From positions 1,674,001 to 1,738,000 of the forward strand of contig NZ_CP089588.1 in NCBI RefSeq assembly GCF_021249345.1: a DNA stretch of 64,000 nucleotides, given 5' to 3'. Position 1 is the first letter of the stretch, and each line of letters opens with the position of its first letter. This document shows, piece by piece, positions 27,640 to 36,479 of this stretch. The DNA is from Halobacterium wangiae (GTDB lineage: Archaea > Halobacteriota > Halobacteria > Halobacteriales > Halobacteriaceae). The notes under the pieces are model-generated. The model saw nothing but the letters and a program-made list of their open reading frames with translations, was not told where the DNA came from and ran no database searches. Made by a program: the position numbers and the translations under genes.

Positions 27640-28647
27640 TCAGATGCCGAGCGCGTCGTTCGTCGTCGCGACGGACTCCTCGGCGGTCGCGGCGTCCGTG
27701 ATGGCGCGGACGGCGTCGACGTTCTCGGGCACCACGTCGGACTCCTGGTGGATGGCCTGGAAGCAGTAGAAGTCGCTTCCCTCGGTGGTGACGGACTCGC
27801 CCCAGAGGCAGTTCTCCCAGAGGTCACCGCGCGGGCGACCCATGTCGAGGGCGTACTCCTTGAGGTCGCCGGAGCCGCCGATGTCGAGGGCGGGGTCGAC
27901 GACGAAGATGCGGGACTGCTCAGCGAGCAGGTCACGAACCTCGTCGGCGTCGGGTTCGGCCTCGAGGGTGACGTTGACGCTGTGCATGTGCATCAGCGTC
28001 GCGGGCACCTTCATGCCGAGCGTGTCGATGTCGAGGTCCGGGAAGATGGTCTCGACGTCCGGCCCGTGGTGGCTCGGAATCGAGATTGGGTCGGGGAGGA
28101 TGTCGTTGATGGGGCCCCGGTCGGACTGGGAGGGGTCGCCGCCGCGCCGGACGAGCGTGGCGCGCACCTTCTCGACGCCGTAGGCCTCCCGGAGCGGCGC
28201 GACGAGCCGGGAGAGCCCGGTCGTGTTGCAGGAGACGACGCGCACGTGGTCGGCGCCGACGGACTCCTCGAAGTTCGAGCGCGCGTTGAACGAGACGTCC
28301 GCCACGTCGGCGTCCTCGCCGCCCTGGTAGATGGCGGGCGTGTTCTCTGCCTCGTAGAGCTCGCGGTTCTGCGCGCCGATCCCGGAGGGCGTCGCGTCGA
28401 CGACGACGTCGCTCTCCGCGACGAGTTCGTCGACCATTCCCGCCGTCTCGATGCCGGCCTCGTCGAACTGGCCGGCACGGTCCTCGACGGCGGCGTAGAG
28501 GTCGTAGCCGAGCCGTCGGGCCTGTTCGGCCTCGAAGTTCGGGCGGGTCTTGGCGACGCCGACGACCTCCATGTCGGGCTGGGCCCGGACCGCGTCCGCG
28601 ACGCGTTTCCCGATGGTGCCGTAGCCGTTGATACCGACGCGAATCAT
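27640..28647 (-). CDS. gap: Type II glyceraldehyde-3-phosphate dehydrogenase
   Basis: Archaeal phosphorylating GAPDH of 335 residues. The N-terminal NAD(P) fold is [20 protein letters not shown]. The catalytic Cys lies in [16 protein letters not shown], which is the archaeal type II signature. In haloarchaea this enzyme is thought to serve mainly gluconeogenesis, since sugars are degraded by the semiphosphorylative Entner-Doudoroff path. A TATA-like CTGTTTTCC lies about 30 bases before the ATG. Confidence 0.94.
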   Translation of the reverse strand: MIRVGINGYGTIGKRVADAVRAQPDMEVVGVAKTRPNFEAEQARRLGYDLYAAVEDRAGQFDEAGIETAGMVDELVAESDVVVDATPSGIGAQNRELYEAENTPAIYQGGEDADVADVSFNARSNFEESVGADHVRVVSCNTTGLSRLVAPLREAYGVEKVRATLVRRGGDPSQSDRGPINDILPDPISIPSHHGPDVETIFPDLDIDTLGMKVPATLMHMHSVNVTLEAEPDADEVRDLLAEQSRIFVVDPALDIGGSGDLKEYALDMGRPRGDLWENCLWGESVTTEGSDFYCFQAIHQESDVVPENVDAVRAITDAATAEESVATTNDALGI

Positions 28648-28698
28648 GAGAGAACGTCGGCCGAGAAGGGGGAAAACAGTTTCGGGGTTACCCGGGCG

Positions 28699-29253
28699 CT
28701 ACAGGACCAGAGCCAGGATGTCGACCAGGACCCCCGGGACGATGTCGGCCAGGTCGAGGCGGACGCCGCGGGCGAGTCGGTCGATGCGGTCGGCGGTGAC
28801 CACGGGGAGGAACCGCGGGAAGTGGACGACGAGCGCGGCTACGGCCAGGTCGAACGCCGTGACGACGAGCGTGACCGGCGTCGCCCACCTGCTGCTCACG
28901 GTGACGCCGAACGGGACGTCGTACTCCTTCGGGTGCGGGTAGAGGAACGCCAGGCCGCGGACGTTCCCGAGCAGGTCCAGGGTGTAGTGCGTGTAGACGC
29001 CGAGCCACACCCAGTGGAGGTTGTCGAGGAACAGCGGGAACGCCGCGACGACGCCCAGCGTCAGGAAGTTGTGCAGCGTCTTGCGGTGCGTGCCGAAGGA
29101 GGTGTCCAGGTCGGGCAGGAGCGCGCCGAGTACGACCGGGCCCGTGACGACGACGACCGATACGAGGGTCCCGAAGGTCATGCTCGGGTCGAGGATGACG
29201 CCGACGCCGACGCCGAGCAGCACCGCGTTGATGACGTGGTCTCGCTCGTTCAT
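28699..29253 (-). CDS. Membrane-bound metal-dependent hydrolase family protein (DUF457/YdjM-like)
   Basis: A 184-residue membrane protein with about four hydrophobic segments (INAVLLGVGVGVILDP, LVSVVVVTGPVVLGALLPDLDT, FLTLGVVAAFPLFL, WVWLGVYTHYTLDLLG). The motifs LLPDLDT and THYTLDLL, with His and Asp near membrane edges, are typical of this family. Its biochemical role remains unproven. It is transcribed away from the DUF2243 gene and upstream of gap. Confidence 0.78.
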   Translation of the reverse strand: MNERDHVINAVLLGVGVGVILDPSMTFGTLVSVVVVTGPVVLGALLPDLDTSFGTHRKTLHNFLTLGVVAAFPLFLDNLHWVWLGVYTHYTLDLLGNVRGLAFLYPHPKEYDVPFGVTVSSRWATPVTLVVTAFDLAVAALVVHFPRFLPVVTADRIDRLARGVRLDLADIVPGVLVDILALVL

Positions 29254-29380
29254 CTACCTCGAACTCCCACCCCGGGCGGTTAACTCCACGTCAGACGCGA
29301 ACCGGCGGAATACCCGACCGAAGCGCGGCGATCGGTCGGGCAGCACACGTTTTTCCGGCTCCCAGCCCTCAATGTCCCGT

Positions 29381-29890
29381 ATGAGCGACCAGCCAGGGAC
29401 GTGGTTCGGCCTCCAGCGACGGGCGAAGCCACTCGTCCAGGCCGGGGTGGTCCTCGGCGTGGGCCTGGGCGGCTTCTTCGACGGCATCGTCCTCCACCAG
29501 TTGCTCCAGTGGCACCACATGCTCTCCGCGTCCGTCGCCCCGACCACCGTAGCCAACCTGCGCACGAACGTGGTGGCCGACGGCCTGTTCCACGCCGCGA
29601 CGTACGTCTTCACGGTCGCTGGAACCGTACTACTCCTCCGAGCATGGCGCGACCCCGCGGTCCCGCCGTCGGGTCAGACGCTGCTCGGGTCGACGGTGCT
29701 CGGCTGGGGGCTGTTCAACGTCGTCGAGGGCACCGTGAACCACCAGTTGCTCGGCATCCACCACGTCTGGCCGGACGGTCCCGGGTCCGTCCTCCTCTGG
29801 GACGTCGCCTTCCTCGTCTGGGGTGTGCTGTTCGTCCTCGGCGGCTACGCCGTCGTCCGCGGCGACGGTGCCGCTGCACCCCCAGAGTGA
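29381..29890 (+). CDS. DUF2243 family membrane protein
   Basis: A 169-residue protein with four hydrophobic segments. The family hallmark is GGFFDGIVLHQLLQWHHM near residue 30 and a second, related block LFNVVEGTVNHQLLGIHHVW. The His pairs in both blocks look like metal or heme ligands, which is inference. GTTTTTCCGG at 29349-29358 is 27 bases before the ATG at 29381, favouring it over an ATG nine bases earlier. Confidence 0.85.
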   Translation: MSDQPGTWFGLQRRAKPLVQAGVVLGVGLGGFFDGIVLHQLLQWHHMLSASVAPTTVANLRTNVVADGLFHAATYVFTVAGTVLLLRAWRDPAVPPSGQTLLGSTVLGWGLFNVVEGTVNHQLLGIHHVWPDGPGSVLLWDVAFLVWGVLFVLGGYAVVRGDGAAAPPE

Positions 29891-29960
29891 CGAATCGGCT
29901 CGACGCCCCCGTCGTCTCCGTATCGGTAACACCTTTCTCCCGGCGACTGAACACGGAGGT

Positions 29961-30905
29961 ATGACAGACCTGCGAACGGCGGCGGAGACCGCGGTCGAAC
30001 AGTGTCTCGCCCTCGGCGCCGACGAGTCCTGTGTGGTAGTCACAGACGACAAGCGCCAGCCCATCGGCGAAGCACTCTACGAGGTGGCCAGCGAGGTCAG
30101 CGAGGACACCACGATTCTCCGCTACCCGCCCCTCGACCAGCACGGCGAGGAGCCGCCGGCACCGGTCGCAGCGGCGATGGAGGCCGCGGACGTCTTCCTC
30201 GCGCCGACCACGAAGAGTCTGAGTCACACGCGCGCTCGCGGCGCGGCCTGCGACGCGGGCGCCCGCGGCGCGACGCTCCCGGGCATCACCGAGGACGTGT
30301 TCACGACGGGCCTGGACGCCGACTACGAGACCATCCGCCAGCACTGCGAGGACGTGCTCGCGCAGGTCGCGGGCGCCGACGAGGTCCGCGTCACCACGGA
30401 CGCCGGCACGGACATCACGTTCGAACCGGGCGCCCGCGAGTGGCACGACGACACGGGCATCGTCCACGACGCCGGCGACTTCTCGAACCTCCCCGCGGGC
30501 GAGGTGTTCGTCTCCCCCGAGGACGCCAACGGGACCTACGTCGTCGATGGCACGATGCGCCCCCACGGCCGCCTCGACGGAGAGGAGCTCCGTTTCGAGG
30601 TCGAGGACGGCTTCGTCACCCACATCTCCGACGACGAGATCCGCGGGCAGGTCGAGACCGCGAGCGAAGAGGTCGGCCGGGACGCCTACAACCTCGCGGA
30701 GCTCGGCATCGGGACGAACGTCGCGGTCACGGAACTCGTCGGCAGCGTCCTCCTCGACGAGAAGGCCGCGGGCACCGTCCACATCGCCATCGGCGACGAC
30801 GCCGGCATCGGCGGCGACACCGACGCCCCGCTCCACCTCGACGGCATCCTCAAGGACCCGACTGTGTTCGCCGACGGCGAGGAAATCGACCTCCCGACTG
30901 CGTAA
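29961..30905 (+). CDS. M29-like aminopeptidase
   Basis: A 314-residue protein similar to leucyl aminopeptidase/aminopeptidase T relatives. Seen in the sequence: ADVFLAPTTKSLSHTRAR, the region FSNLPAGEVFVSPEDANGTY, and a C-terminal block with NLAELGIGTNV and AAGTVHIAIGDDAGIGG. These are the metal-ligand segments (Glu, His, Asp) of the family. GGAGGT directly before the ATG is a good ribosome site. Substrates cannot be read off. Confidence 0.83.
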   Translation: MTDLRTAAETAVEQCLALGADESCVVVTDDKRQPIGEALYEVASEVSEDTTILRYPPLDQHGEEPPAPVAAAMEAADVFLAPTTKSLSHTRARGAACDAGARGATLPGITEDVFTTGLDADYETIRQHCEDVLAQVAGADEVRVTTDAGTDITFEPGAREWHDDTGIVHDAGDFSNLPAGEVFVSPEDANGTYVVDGTMRPHGRLDGEELRFEVEDGFVTHISDDEIRGQVETASEEVGRDAYNLAELGIGTNVAVTELVGSVLLDEKAAGTVHIAIGDDAGIGGDTDAPLHLDGILKDPTVFADGEEIDLPTA

Positions 30906-31008
30906 CGCCCTACTGGTCAACCACCGACGAGAACCCCTGCGGAACAGTTCGAGGACGAGCAAATCGGGACTCCGCGCGCTTTTACGTTCGGGGCGGCTAC
31001 ACGCCAGT

Positions 31009-31665
31009 ATGAGCGAGAACGCCGGGGAGCACGTCCCCTTCGAGTGTCCGTCCTGTTCGCCGGACCTCGAGACCGTCCACGAAGTCCTGACGACCGGTGG
31101 GGGCAACGCCACCGTGCAGTGTACCGAGTGCGGGCACGTCCACAAGGAACCGACCACCGAAGACCGGACCGTCGAGCGCGAGGTCGTCGTCTCCCAGGAC
31201 GGCGAGTCCTTCACGGGGAGCGCGGAGTTCGACCCCGGGGAGACCGTCTACGAGGGCGACGAGTTCATCGTGGAGACCGAGGAGACCATCGCGCAGGTGC
31301 GCGTGACGAGCATCGAGGTCGGGCCGGAGGACCGCACCACCCGGGCGGACGCCGCGGACATCGATACGGTGTGGACGCGCGCGGTGGACAACGTCTCCGT
31401 CGACGTGACCGTCCACCCGAAGGACGGCGACGAGGGGAGTCGGAGCCTGACGGTCCACGTGCCCGGCGACTACGAGTTCGTCGTCGGGGAGACCCAGGAG
31501 TTCGGCGACGAGACGGTGTCGGTGACGGGTATCCACGTCCGGGAGAGCGCCATCGAGTCGTACAAGTTCCCGAAACTCGGCGAGGACGGCGACACGGTGT
31601 TCGCCAAGGACGTCAAGCGAGTGTACGGGGACGACGAGTCGAGCACCGCGTGGTCGGCCTGGTAG
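31009..31665 (+). CDS. HVO_0476-family zinc-finger protein
   Basis: A 218-residue protein. The N-terminus has a zinc site from FECPSCSPDLETVHEV and QCTECGHVHKE. A longer beta-rich acidic domain follows (TVEREVVVSQDGESFTGSAEF, DKGDEGSRSLTVHVPGDYEFVVGE region). The combination is well conserved in haloarchaea, but the role is unknown. CTTTTACG lies 27 bases upstream of the ATG. The PIMT gene follows after a single base, so the two are cotranscribed. Confidence 0.83.
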   Translation: MSENAGEHVPFECPSCSPDLETVHEVLTTGGGNATVQCTECGHVHKEPTTEDRTVEREVVVSQDGESFTGSAEFDPGETVYEGDEFIVETEETIAQVRVTSIEVGPEDRTTRADAADIDTVWTRAVDNVSVDVTVHPKDGDEGSRSLTVHVPGDYEFVVGETQEFGDETVSVTGIHVRESAIESYKFPKLGEDGDTVFAKDVKRVYGDDESSTAWSAW

Positions 31666-31666
31666 G

Positions 31667-32296
31667 ATGACGAGGGAGCGCGAGCGGGAGCGACTCGCGG
31701 ACGCGCTCGCCTCGCGGCCGAACGTCAGCGACAGCGCCGCCGCCGCGATCCGCGCGGTGCCTCGCCACGAGTTCATCCCGGAGGGGCGACGCGAGCACGC
31801 CTACGACGACCGCCCGCTCCCCATCGGCGAGGGCCAGACCATCAGCGCGCCACACATGGTCGCGATCATGGCGACGGAACTCGACCTCCAGTCCGGCGAG
31901 CGCGTCCTGGAGGTCGGGACGGGGTGTGGCTACCACGCCGCGGTGACCGCGGAACTCGTCGGTCCTGCGAACGTCTACTCCGTCGAGTTCGTCGCGGACC
32001 TCGCCGACCGAGCGACAGAGACGCTCGCGGACGCGGGCTACAGCGACGTCTCCGTGCGCGTGGGCGACGGCCGCGAGGGCTGGCCCGAGCACGCACCCTA
32101 CGACGCCGCGTACCTGACGTGTGCGGCCCCGGAGTTCCCGCCGGCGGTCGTCGAGCAAGTCCGGGCGGGAGGTCGGCTGGTCGCGCCCATCGGGGACGCC
32201 CGCCAGCGCCTCGTCCACGCGGTGAAACGCGAGGACGGCAGCCTCGACCGCACCGACAGGGGTGGGGTGCGGTTCGTGCGGATGCAGGGCGACTGA
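31667..32296 (+). CDS. pcm: Protein-L-isoaspartate O-methyltransferase
   Basis: A repair enzyme of 209 residues that methylates isoaspartate in aged proteins. The family motif IGEGQTISAPHMVAIM (the substrate loop) and the SAM-binding VLEVGTGCGYHAAV are both intact, as is RLVAPIGDARQRLV in the C-terminal half. It starts one base after the zinc-finger gene. Two further methyltransferase genes follow, the last of which is a diverged relative of this one. Confidence 0.94.
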   Translation: MTRERERERLADALASRPNVSDSAAAAIRAVPRHEFIPEGRREHAYDDRPLPIGEGQTISAPHMVAIMATELDLQSGERVLEVGTGCGYHAAVTAELVGPANVYSVEFVADLADRATETLADAGYSDVSVRVGDGREGWPEHAPYDAAYLTCAAPEFPPAVVEQVRAGGRLVAPIGDARQRLVHAVKREDGSLDRTDRGGVRFVRMQGD

Positions 32297-32353
32297 CGGA
32301 CTCGCGTCCAGTCGGCGACTGATTTTATCCGCCCGGCGACACACCGGTGGGGT

Positions 32354-33265
32354 ATGGACTATCGGGAACTGCTGTTGCTGCGCGCCGCCCGTGAGACCGG
32401 CGTGCTCGACGCGCTCGTCTCCACAGCGGACACGCCCGCGGAGGTCGCGGAGACGGCCGGGGTCACGGAGCGGGCCGCGGAACTGACCGTCGACGCGCTG
32501 CTGGAGATGGGGCTGCTGGAGCAGGTCGGAGACGCGGTGGAGCCGACCAACCGGATGCTTGGGTTCATCACCAAGACGGACGTGCGCTCGGTCGGGACGC
32601 TCCCCCACGAACTCGACCGCGTGGAGGCCCTGGTGGCGCTCCCGGAGACGATGCGCACGGGCGACCCGCCGGTTCCCCGGGGAAACGCCCTCCGGAACCG
32701 GCTGGGGGCGCGCGCCGCGGAGGACGACGCGAGCGTCCGCGCCGCGGTCACCGCCGCCGTCCGCGAGCAGCCTGACGCCGAGTCCGTGCTCGTGGTCGAC
32801 GACGGGCCCGGGCGGCACGCCGTGGAGTTCGCGCGCCGGGGGTTCGACGTGACGATGCTCGCCGAGCAGCGCGTCGTCGACGCCGTTCGCCCGTTGCTGG
32901 GCACCGAGCGCGTCGACCTTCTGGCTGGCGACCCGCTGGCGGGCGCGGACGGGAGCTTCGACGTCGTCTTCCACGCGCGAGTCGCCCACGGCTACGGGCC
33001 CGAGGAGAACCGCCAGTTGCTCGCGGCTGCACGGGAGGCGCTCGTCGACGGTGGTCTCGCCGTCCACGTCGACGTGCTCCGTGACGGCACGCCGGACGCC
33101 GGGCTGACGGCGGAGCTGCTGGCGGGTACCGGGGCGGGGGAGTGTCACGCCGCCGAGACGGTCGGGGAGTGGTTCACCGACGCGGGCTTCGAGGCGGTTC
33201 GAGAGGGGGACGTTCCGGGGACGGAGTACGGATTCGTGGCGGGTCGCAGGCGCGCAGTTGAATAG
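32354..33265 (+). CDS. SAM-dependent methyltransferase with N-terminal winged helix
   Basis: A 303-residue protein laid out like small-molecule O-methyltransferases. The N-terminal 75 residues form a dimerisation and winged-helix part (LLLLRAARETGVLDALVS, EVAETAGVTERAAELTVDAL). The C-terminal part is a class I fold with VLVVDDGPGRHAVEFARRG as the SAM-binding loop and a later DVVFHARVAHGYGPEEN. The SAM loop is weaker than usual (DDGPG). ATTTTATCC lies about 29 bases before the ATG. Substrate is unknown. Confidence 0.75.
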   Translation: MDYRELLLLRAARETGVLDALVSTADTPAEVAETAGVTERAAELTVDALLEMGLLEQVGDAVEPTNRMLGFITKTDVRSVGTLPHELDRVEALVALPETMRTGDPPVPRGNALRNRLGARAAEDDASVRAAVTAAVREQPDAESVLVVDDGPGRHAVEFARRGFDVTMLAEQRVVDAVRPLLGTERVDLLAGDPLAGADGSFDVVFHARVAHGYGPEENRQLLAAAREALVDGGLAVHVDVLRDGTPDAGLTAELLAGTGAGECHAAETVGEWFTDAGFEAVREGDVPGTEYGFVAGRRRAVE

Positions 33266-33286
33266 GGTCCACGCGAAAACCGTCAC

Positions 33287-34024
33287 ATGGAGTTCGCGGC
33301 GCTGCGGGACGAGATGGTCGACAGCCTCGAACACGACACGAAGGCTGTCGTCGAGGCCCACCCGACGGGCCGCGCGATGCGGGCGGTGCCCCGCCACGAG
33401 TTCGTCGACGAGGAGCACCGCGCGTACACCGACCAGTCGTTCCGGCACCGGGACACGGCGATTCTCTCGCCGTCGATGGCCGGTCGGCTGCTGAGCGCGC
33501 TCGCCCCGGAGGCGGGCGACGACGTGCTCGTCGTGGGCGTCGGCGTCGGCTACACGGCGGCGGTGCTCGCGGAGATCGTCGGCGGCGAGCACGTCCACGC
33601 GGTGGACATCGACCGGCGACTCGTGTACGACGCGCGGGCGAACCTCGCGAGCGCCGGCTACGGCGACGTGCTGGTCGACTGCCGGGACGGCGCGGAAGGG
33701 TTGCCGGAGTACGCGCCGTTCGACCGCATCGTCGTCGAGGCCGCGGCCGTAGACGCGCCCGCCGCGCTGCTCGAGCAGCTCGCACCCGGCGGCCGACTTG
33801 TGTTCCCCCGGGGGAGTGGCGACCAGACGCTGGTCGCGGTGGAGGACGGGGAGACCGTGGGCGTCCACGGCCCCGTCGCGTTCGCGCCGCTGCTGGTCGA
33901 CGGCGAGCAGGGGAGCGCCGTCGAACGCAACCGGACCGTGCGGGAGGACCACGAGCGCGCGGTGCGCGCGGCGGAGTCCCGCGGCGGCTGGGAGCACGAG
34001 TGGATCGACTGGGAGAACCGCTAG
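33287..34024 (+). CDS. Diverged PIMT-like methyltransferase
   Basis: A 245-residue relative of the protein isoaspartate methyltransferase. MRAVPRHEFVDEEHRAYTDQSF matches the PIMT N-terminus. The substrate loop GxGQTIS is replaced by RDTAILSPSMAGRLL, and the SAM loop reads VLVVGVGVGYTAAV in place of VLEVGTGCGYHA. A 30-residue acidic tail is added. Substrate has probably changed. It lies 21 bases after the middle methyltransferase. Its end overlaps that of a minus-strand remnant by four bases. Confidence 0.82.
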   Translation: MEFAALRDEMVDSLEHDTKAVVEAHPTGRAMRAVPRHEFVDEEHRAYTDQSFRHRDTAILSPSMAGRLLSALAPEAGDDVLVVGVGVGYTAAVLAEIVGGEHVHAVDIDRRLVYDARANLASAGYGDVLVDCRDGAEGLPEYAPFDRIVVEAAAVDAPAALLEQLAPGGRLVFPRGSGDQTLVAVEDGETVGVHGPVAFAPLLVDGEQGSAVERNRTVREDHERAVRAAESRGGWEHEWIDWENR

Positions 34025-34391
34025 TCGCGGACGACGAGGACGGCGGTGTTCTCGCGGCGGTCGACGTAGTCGGAGCCGGCGGGCGGCTTCAGCGAGATCT
34101 CCAGGGATCCCTCCGCCTGGTTCGGGCCGAGCCGGGGGTCGACGCGAAGCGTAGCCGTCCCGGCGTCGGCGGTGGTCGCCGTCGCGACGCTGTCGAGGTC
34201 CGCGGTGCCAGCCTTCACGACGACCGTCGCGCCGGAAACGGGGTTGCCTTCGGCGTCGACGGCGGTGACCGACAGTGTCTGTTCGCCGGGCGTCACGACG
34301 TCCGGGCTGGGTTTCGCGTCGAGTTCACTGACGGCGAGCGTGTTCACCCCCGAGACCATGCTGAGCAGCACGCTGAGCGTGGCGACGCCGA
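34021..34391 (-). pseudogene. Beheaded membrane protein with Ig-like (carboxypeptidase-regulatory-like) domain
   Basis: From VNTLAVSELDAKPSPDVV to AVLVVRD the frame reads as one clean beta-rich domain (VTAVDAEGNPVSGATVVVK) of a kind found behind a single membrane anchor in haloarchaea. The membrane segment is only partly there (GVATLSVLLSMVSG). Upstream of about 34391 the frame becomes the antisense of a Gly-Asp repeat, with no plausible native N-terminus or start codon in a good place. It therefore looks truncated at its 5' end. Confidence 0.6.
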
Positions 34392-34533
34392 CGACGGTGG
34401 CGACACGGGCGGTGACACCGGCGGTGACGACGGTGGCGACGACGGCGGCTCGGACGGCGGGATCCCCGGCTTCGGCATGGGTATCGCGCTGGTCGCCATC
34501 CTCGGCGCTGCGCTCCTCGCACTGCGCGAGTAA
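34381..34533 (+). pseudogene. Orphan PGF-CTERM tail of a lost surface protein
   Basis: Read on the plus strand, 34381-34533 encodes GDADDGGDTGG and more Gly-Asp spacer, then GGIPGFGMGIALVAILG and AALLALRE followed by a stop. This is the full tripartite PGF-CTERM signal (PGFG motif, membrane helix, basic end) that archaeosortase A removes. Upstream of 34381 the same frame is only the antisense of the neighbouring gene, so no protein body remains. It is a C-terminal remnant. artA starts 165 bases downstream. Confidence 0.72.
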
Positions 34534-34697
34534 CGCACGCTGAGACAACTGAATAACACCATTTTCTTTCGCGCGCTACAATCCGACAGCGACAGCGTTC
34601 TCTCGTGCGCCACGCCCGACAGCGGCGTCGTCGTCTCCCGGCGAGCGCGTGGTCGACCGACACGCATATTGTCGCGTCGTTCGTCTACCCGGCAACG

Positions 34698-35600
34698 ATG
34701 ACCGCCCTGACCGATACGCTCGCGTGGTTCGTCGTCGCGACCTTCGGTGCGAGCGCGATCCTCCAGGGGGAGTCACGACGGACGAGTCGCTACGCGGCCG
34801 TTCTCGCGTGGGTACTGTTCGCCGCGTTCTGGGGACTGCTCACGCCGCACTTCGCGTTCGTCCAGCGCAGCATCGTCGAGGGCGTGCTGAGCGCGGCCGC
34901 GGTCCCGGCGTGTCTGTACACCGCCTACCTCGTCGGTAGCGGTCGGAAGGACCTCGAGACGCTGACGCGCGCGGTCGCCATCATGGGGCTGCTCTACCTC
35001 CCGTTCCAGACGATCGAGCCGCTGCGGCAGTTCGCCATCGAGTCCGTCGCCCAGCAGGCCAAGTGGGTGATGGCCCAGCTCGGCTACCACCCGCCCATCG
35101 TGGACGGCGACCACGGCTACCACTCGCGGTTCGTATTCACCGGGGAGAACCGCATGACGGGTGAGGCCGGCCACCGGTTCACGACGACGGTGCTGCTGGC
35201 GTGTACGGGCGTCGGGAGCATGTCCATCGTCGGCGGCCTCGCGCTCGCGGTGAAGGCGCCGCTGCGCCGCCGCCTGCTCGCGCTCGCCATCACGCTCCCC
35301 GTCATCTACGGGCTGAACATCGTGCGCGTCGTCTTCATCGCCATCGCGCACGGCGAACAGTGGTTCGCCGGCCAGACCGTCCAGAACCTCGTGTTCACGA
35401 TGTTCGCCACCGGCGACGCAAACATGGTGTCGTACCTCTTCGCCGACCGCGTGCTCGCCCAGTCGCTGTCCGTCGTCGTGCTCGTGGCGCTGACGCTCGC
35501 CCTCCTCCGCGTCGTCCCGGAACTCGGCGGCGTCGTCGAGGACGTCGCGTACATCGCCACCGGTAACGAGTACGACGTCACCGAGCGGTTCGCGCAGTAG
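34698..35600 (+). CDS. artA: Archaeosortase A
   Basis: A membrane transpeptidase-like enzyme that cuts PGF-CTERM signals and helps attach surface proteins to lipid. About 300 residues with eight hydrophobic segments. The catalytic Cys169 lies in TTTVLLACTGVGSM, Arg210 in GLNIVRVVFIAIAHGE and another Arg in FADRVLAQ. These fit the catalytic Cys and Arg known in the Haloferax enzyme. I chose the ATG at 34698 (MTALTDTLAWFVVA); earlier frame is not membrane-like. A PGF-CTERM fragment precedes it. Confidence 0.95.
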   Translation: MTALTDTLAWFVVATFGASAILQGESRRTSRYAAVLAWVLFAAFWGLLTPHFAFVQRSIVEGVLSAAAVPACLYTAYLVGSGRKDLETLTRAVAIMGLLYLPFQTIEPLRQFAIESVAQQAKWVMAQLGYHPPIVDGDHGYHSRFVFTGENRMTGEAGHRFTTTVLLACTGVGSMSIVGGLALAVKAPLRRRLLALAITLPVIYGLNIVRVVFIAIAHGEQWFAGQTVQNLVFTMFATGDANMVSYLFADRVLAQSLSVVVLVALTLALLRVVPELGGVVEDVAYIATGNEYDVTERFAQ

Positions 35601-35729
35601 GCTCCGCAGTTCTCACGGCCACTCGTCGAACGTCACACAGCGACGACTACGCATCCAGTAGTACGGAACGAGAGTCACGGCGCCGCGGCTACGCGCGAGA
35701 AATCCGGAGAAGTGGTGTGGGAAGCCGGC

Positions 35730-36260
35730 CTACCGGACGAGCAGTTCCTCGCCGCGCTCGACGACGATTTTGCACGGCGGCGTAATCTTGTTGTACGCGC
35801 GGCGGAACGCCTCCTTGACGGTCTCGGCCTGGTCGACCTCGCACCACGCAGTGAACAGGCGCTCGCCGGGGTAGATGCGGGCGGCGGTGCCGACCGGGAC
35901 GCCGAACGCCTGGCGCATCCCGTCGGAGACACGGTCCGCACCCGCGCCGGTCGCCTGCTTGTTCTCGCGGATGATCTGGTGGGGGAACTTGCGGAGGCTC
36001 ATCTTGTAGTTGCCCTCGCCGAGTTCCTTGATGAGGTGGCGGTTCGCAGAGAGGCGGGAGGCCTCGAGGCTCCCGTGGCGGAGCTGGCACTCCTCCTCGG
36101 GGACGAGGCTGATCTGGACGGGGTAGTCGTCCTTGTCTGCCTGCAGGTCGCCCATCTGGTGCTGTGCGATCTTCGAGCCCGGAATCCCCGTGACGTAGTC
36201 GCGACGGGTGTACGACGGCTTGTCGATCTTCCGGTACATGGAGGCCGGCTTCTCGGACAT
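35730..36260 (-). CDS. rpl10e: Large-subunit ribosomal protein uL16 (L10e)
   Basis: A 176-residue ribosomal protein, archaeal L10e form. It begins [20 protein letters not shown] and has [20 protein letters not shown] and the conserved [18 protein letters not shown]. It sits near the peptidyl-transferase centre. A TATA-like CCTTTATTCG at 36291-36300 lies upstream on the minus strand. It is placed alone, away from other ribosomal genes, as usual for this gene. Confidence 0.96.
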   Translation of the reverse strand: MSEKPASMYRKIDKPSYTRRDYVTGIPGSKIAQHQMGDLQADKDDYPVQISLVPEEECQLRHGSLEASRLSANRHLIKELGEGNYKMSLRKFPHQIIRENKQATGAGADRVSDGMRQAFGVPVGTAARIYPGERLFTAWCEVDQAETVKEAFRRAYNKITPPCKIVVERGEELLVR

Positions 36261-36479
36261 AGTTACTACTGTTGGCTCAGGGTCAGCGCGCGAATAAAGG
36301 CTTCGAACCCGTTTCGTCGGCTCGGCGCCCGCTACCCCCGCGAGCGCGGCGTGTCATCCTCCTCCCTCCGGCCACCCCGTCACGCGCTCCACGTTCCCGT
36401 CACTCCGGTCCGTCACGGGTAGCGGCGGAACACGTCCAGAACCCGGTCGCTTTACCCCCGCGGACGGCAACACGCTCGC

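Noticed and set aside
34000-34533. A complete plus-strand gene ending in a PGF-CTERM tail
   Set aside because: Only the last 50 codons look real. The first 125 codons are the exact antisense of the Ig-like remnant and have shadow composition, so I treat the tail as an orphan.
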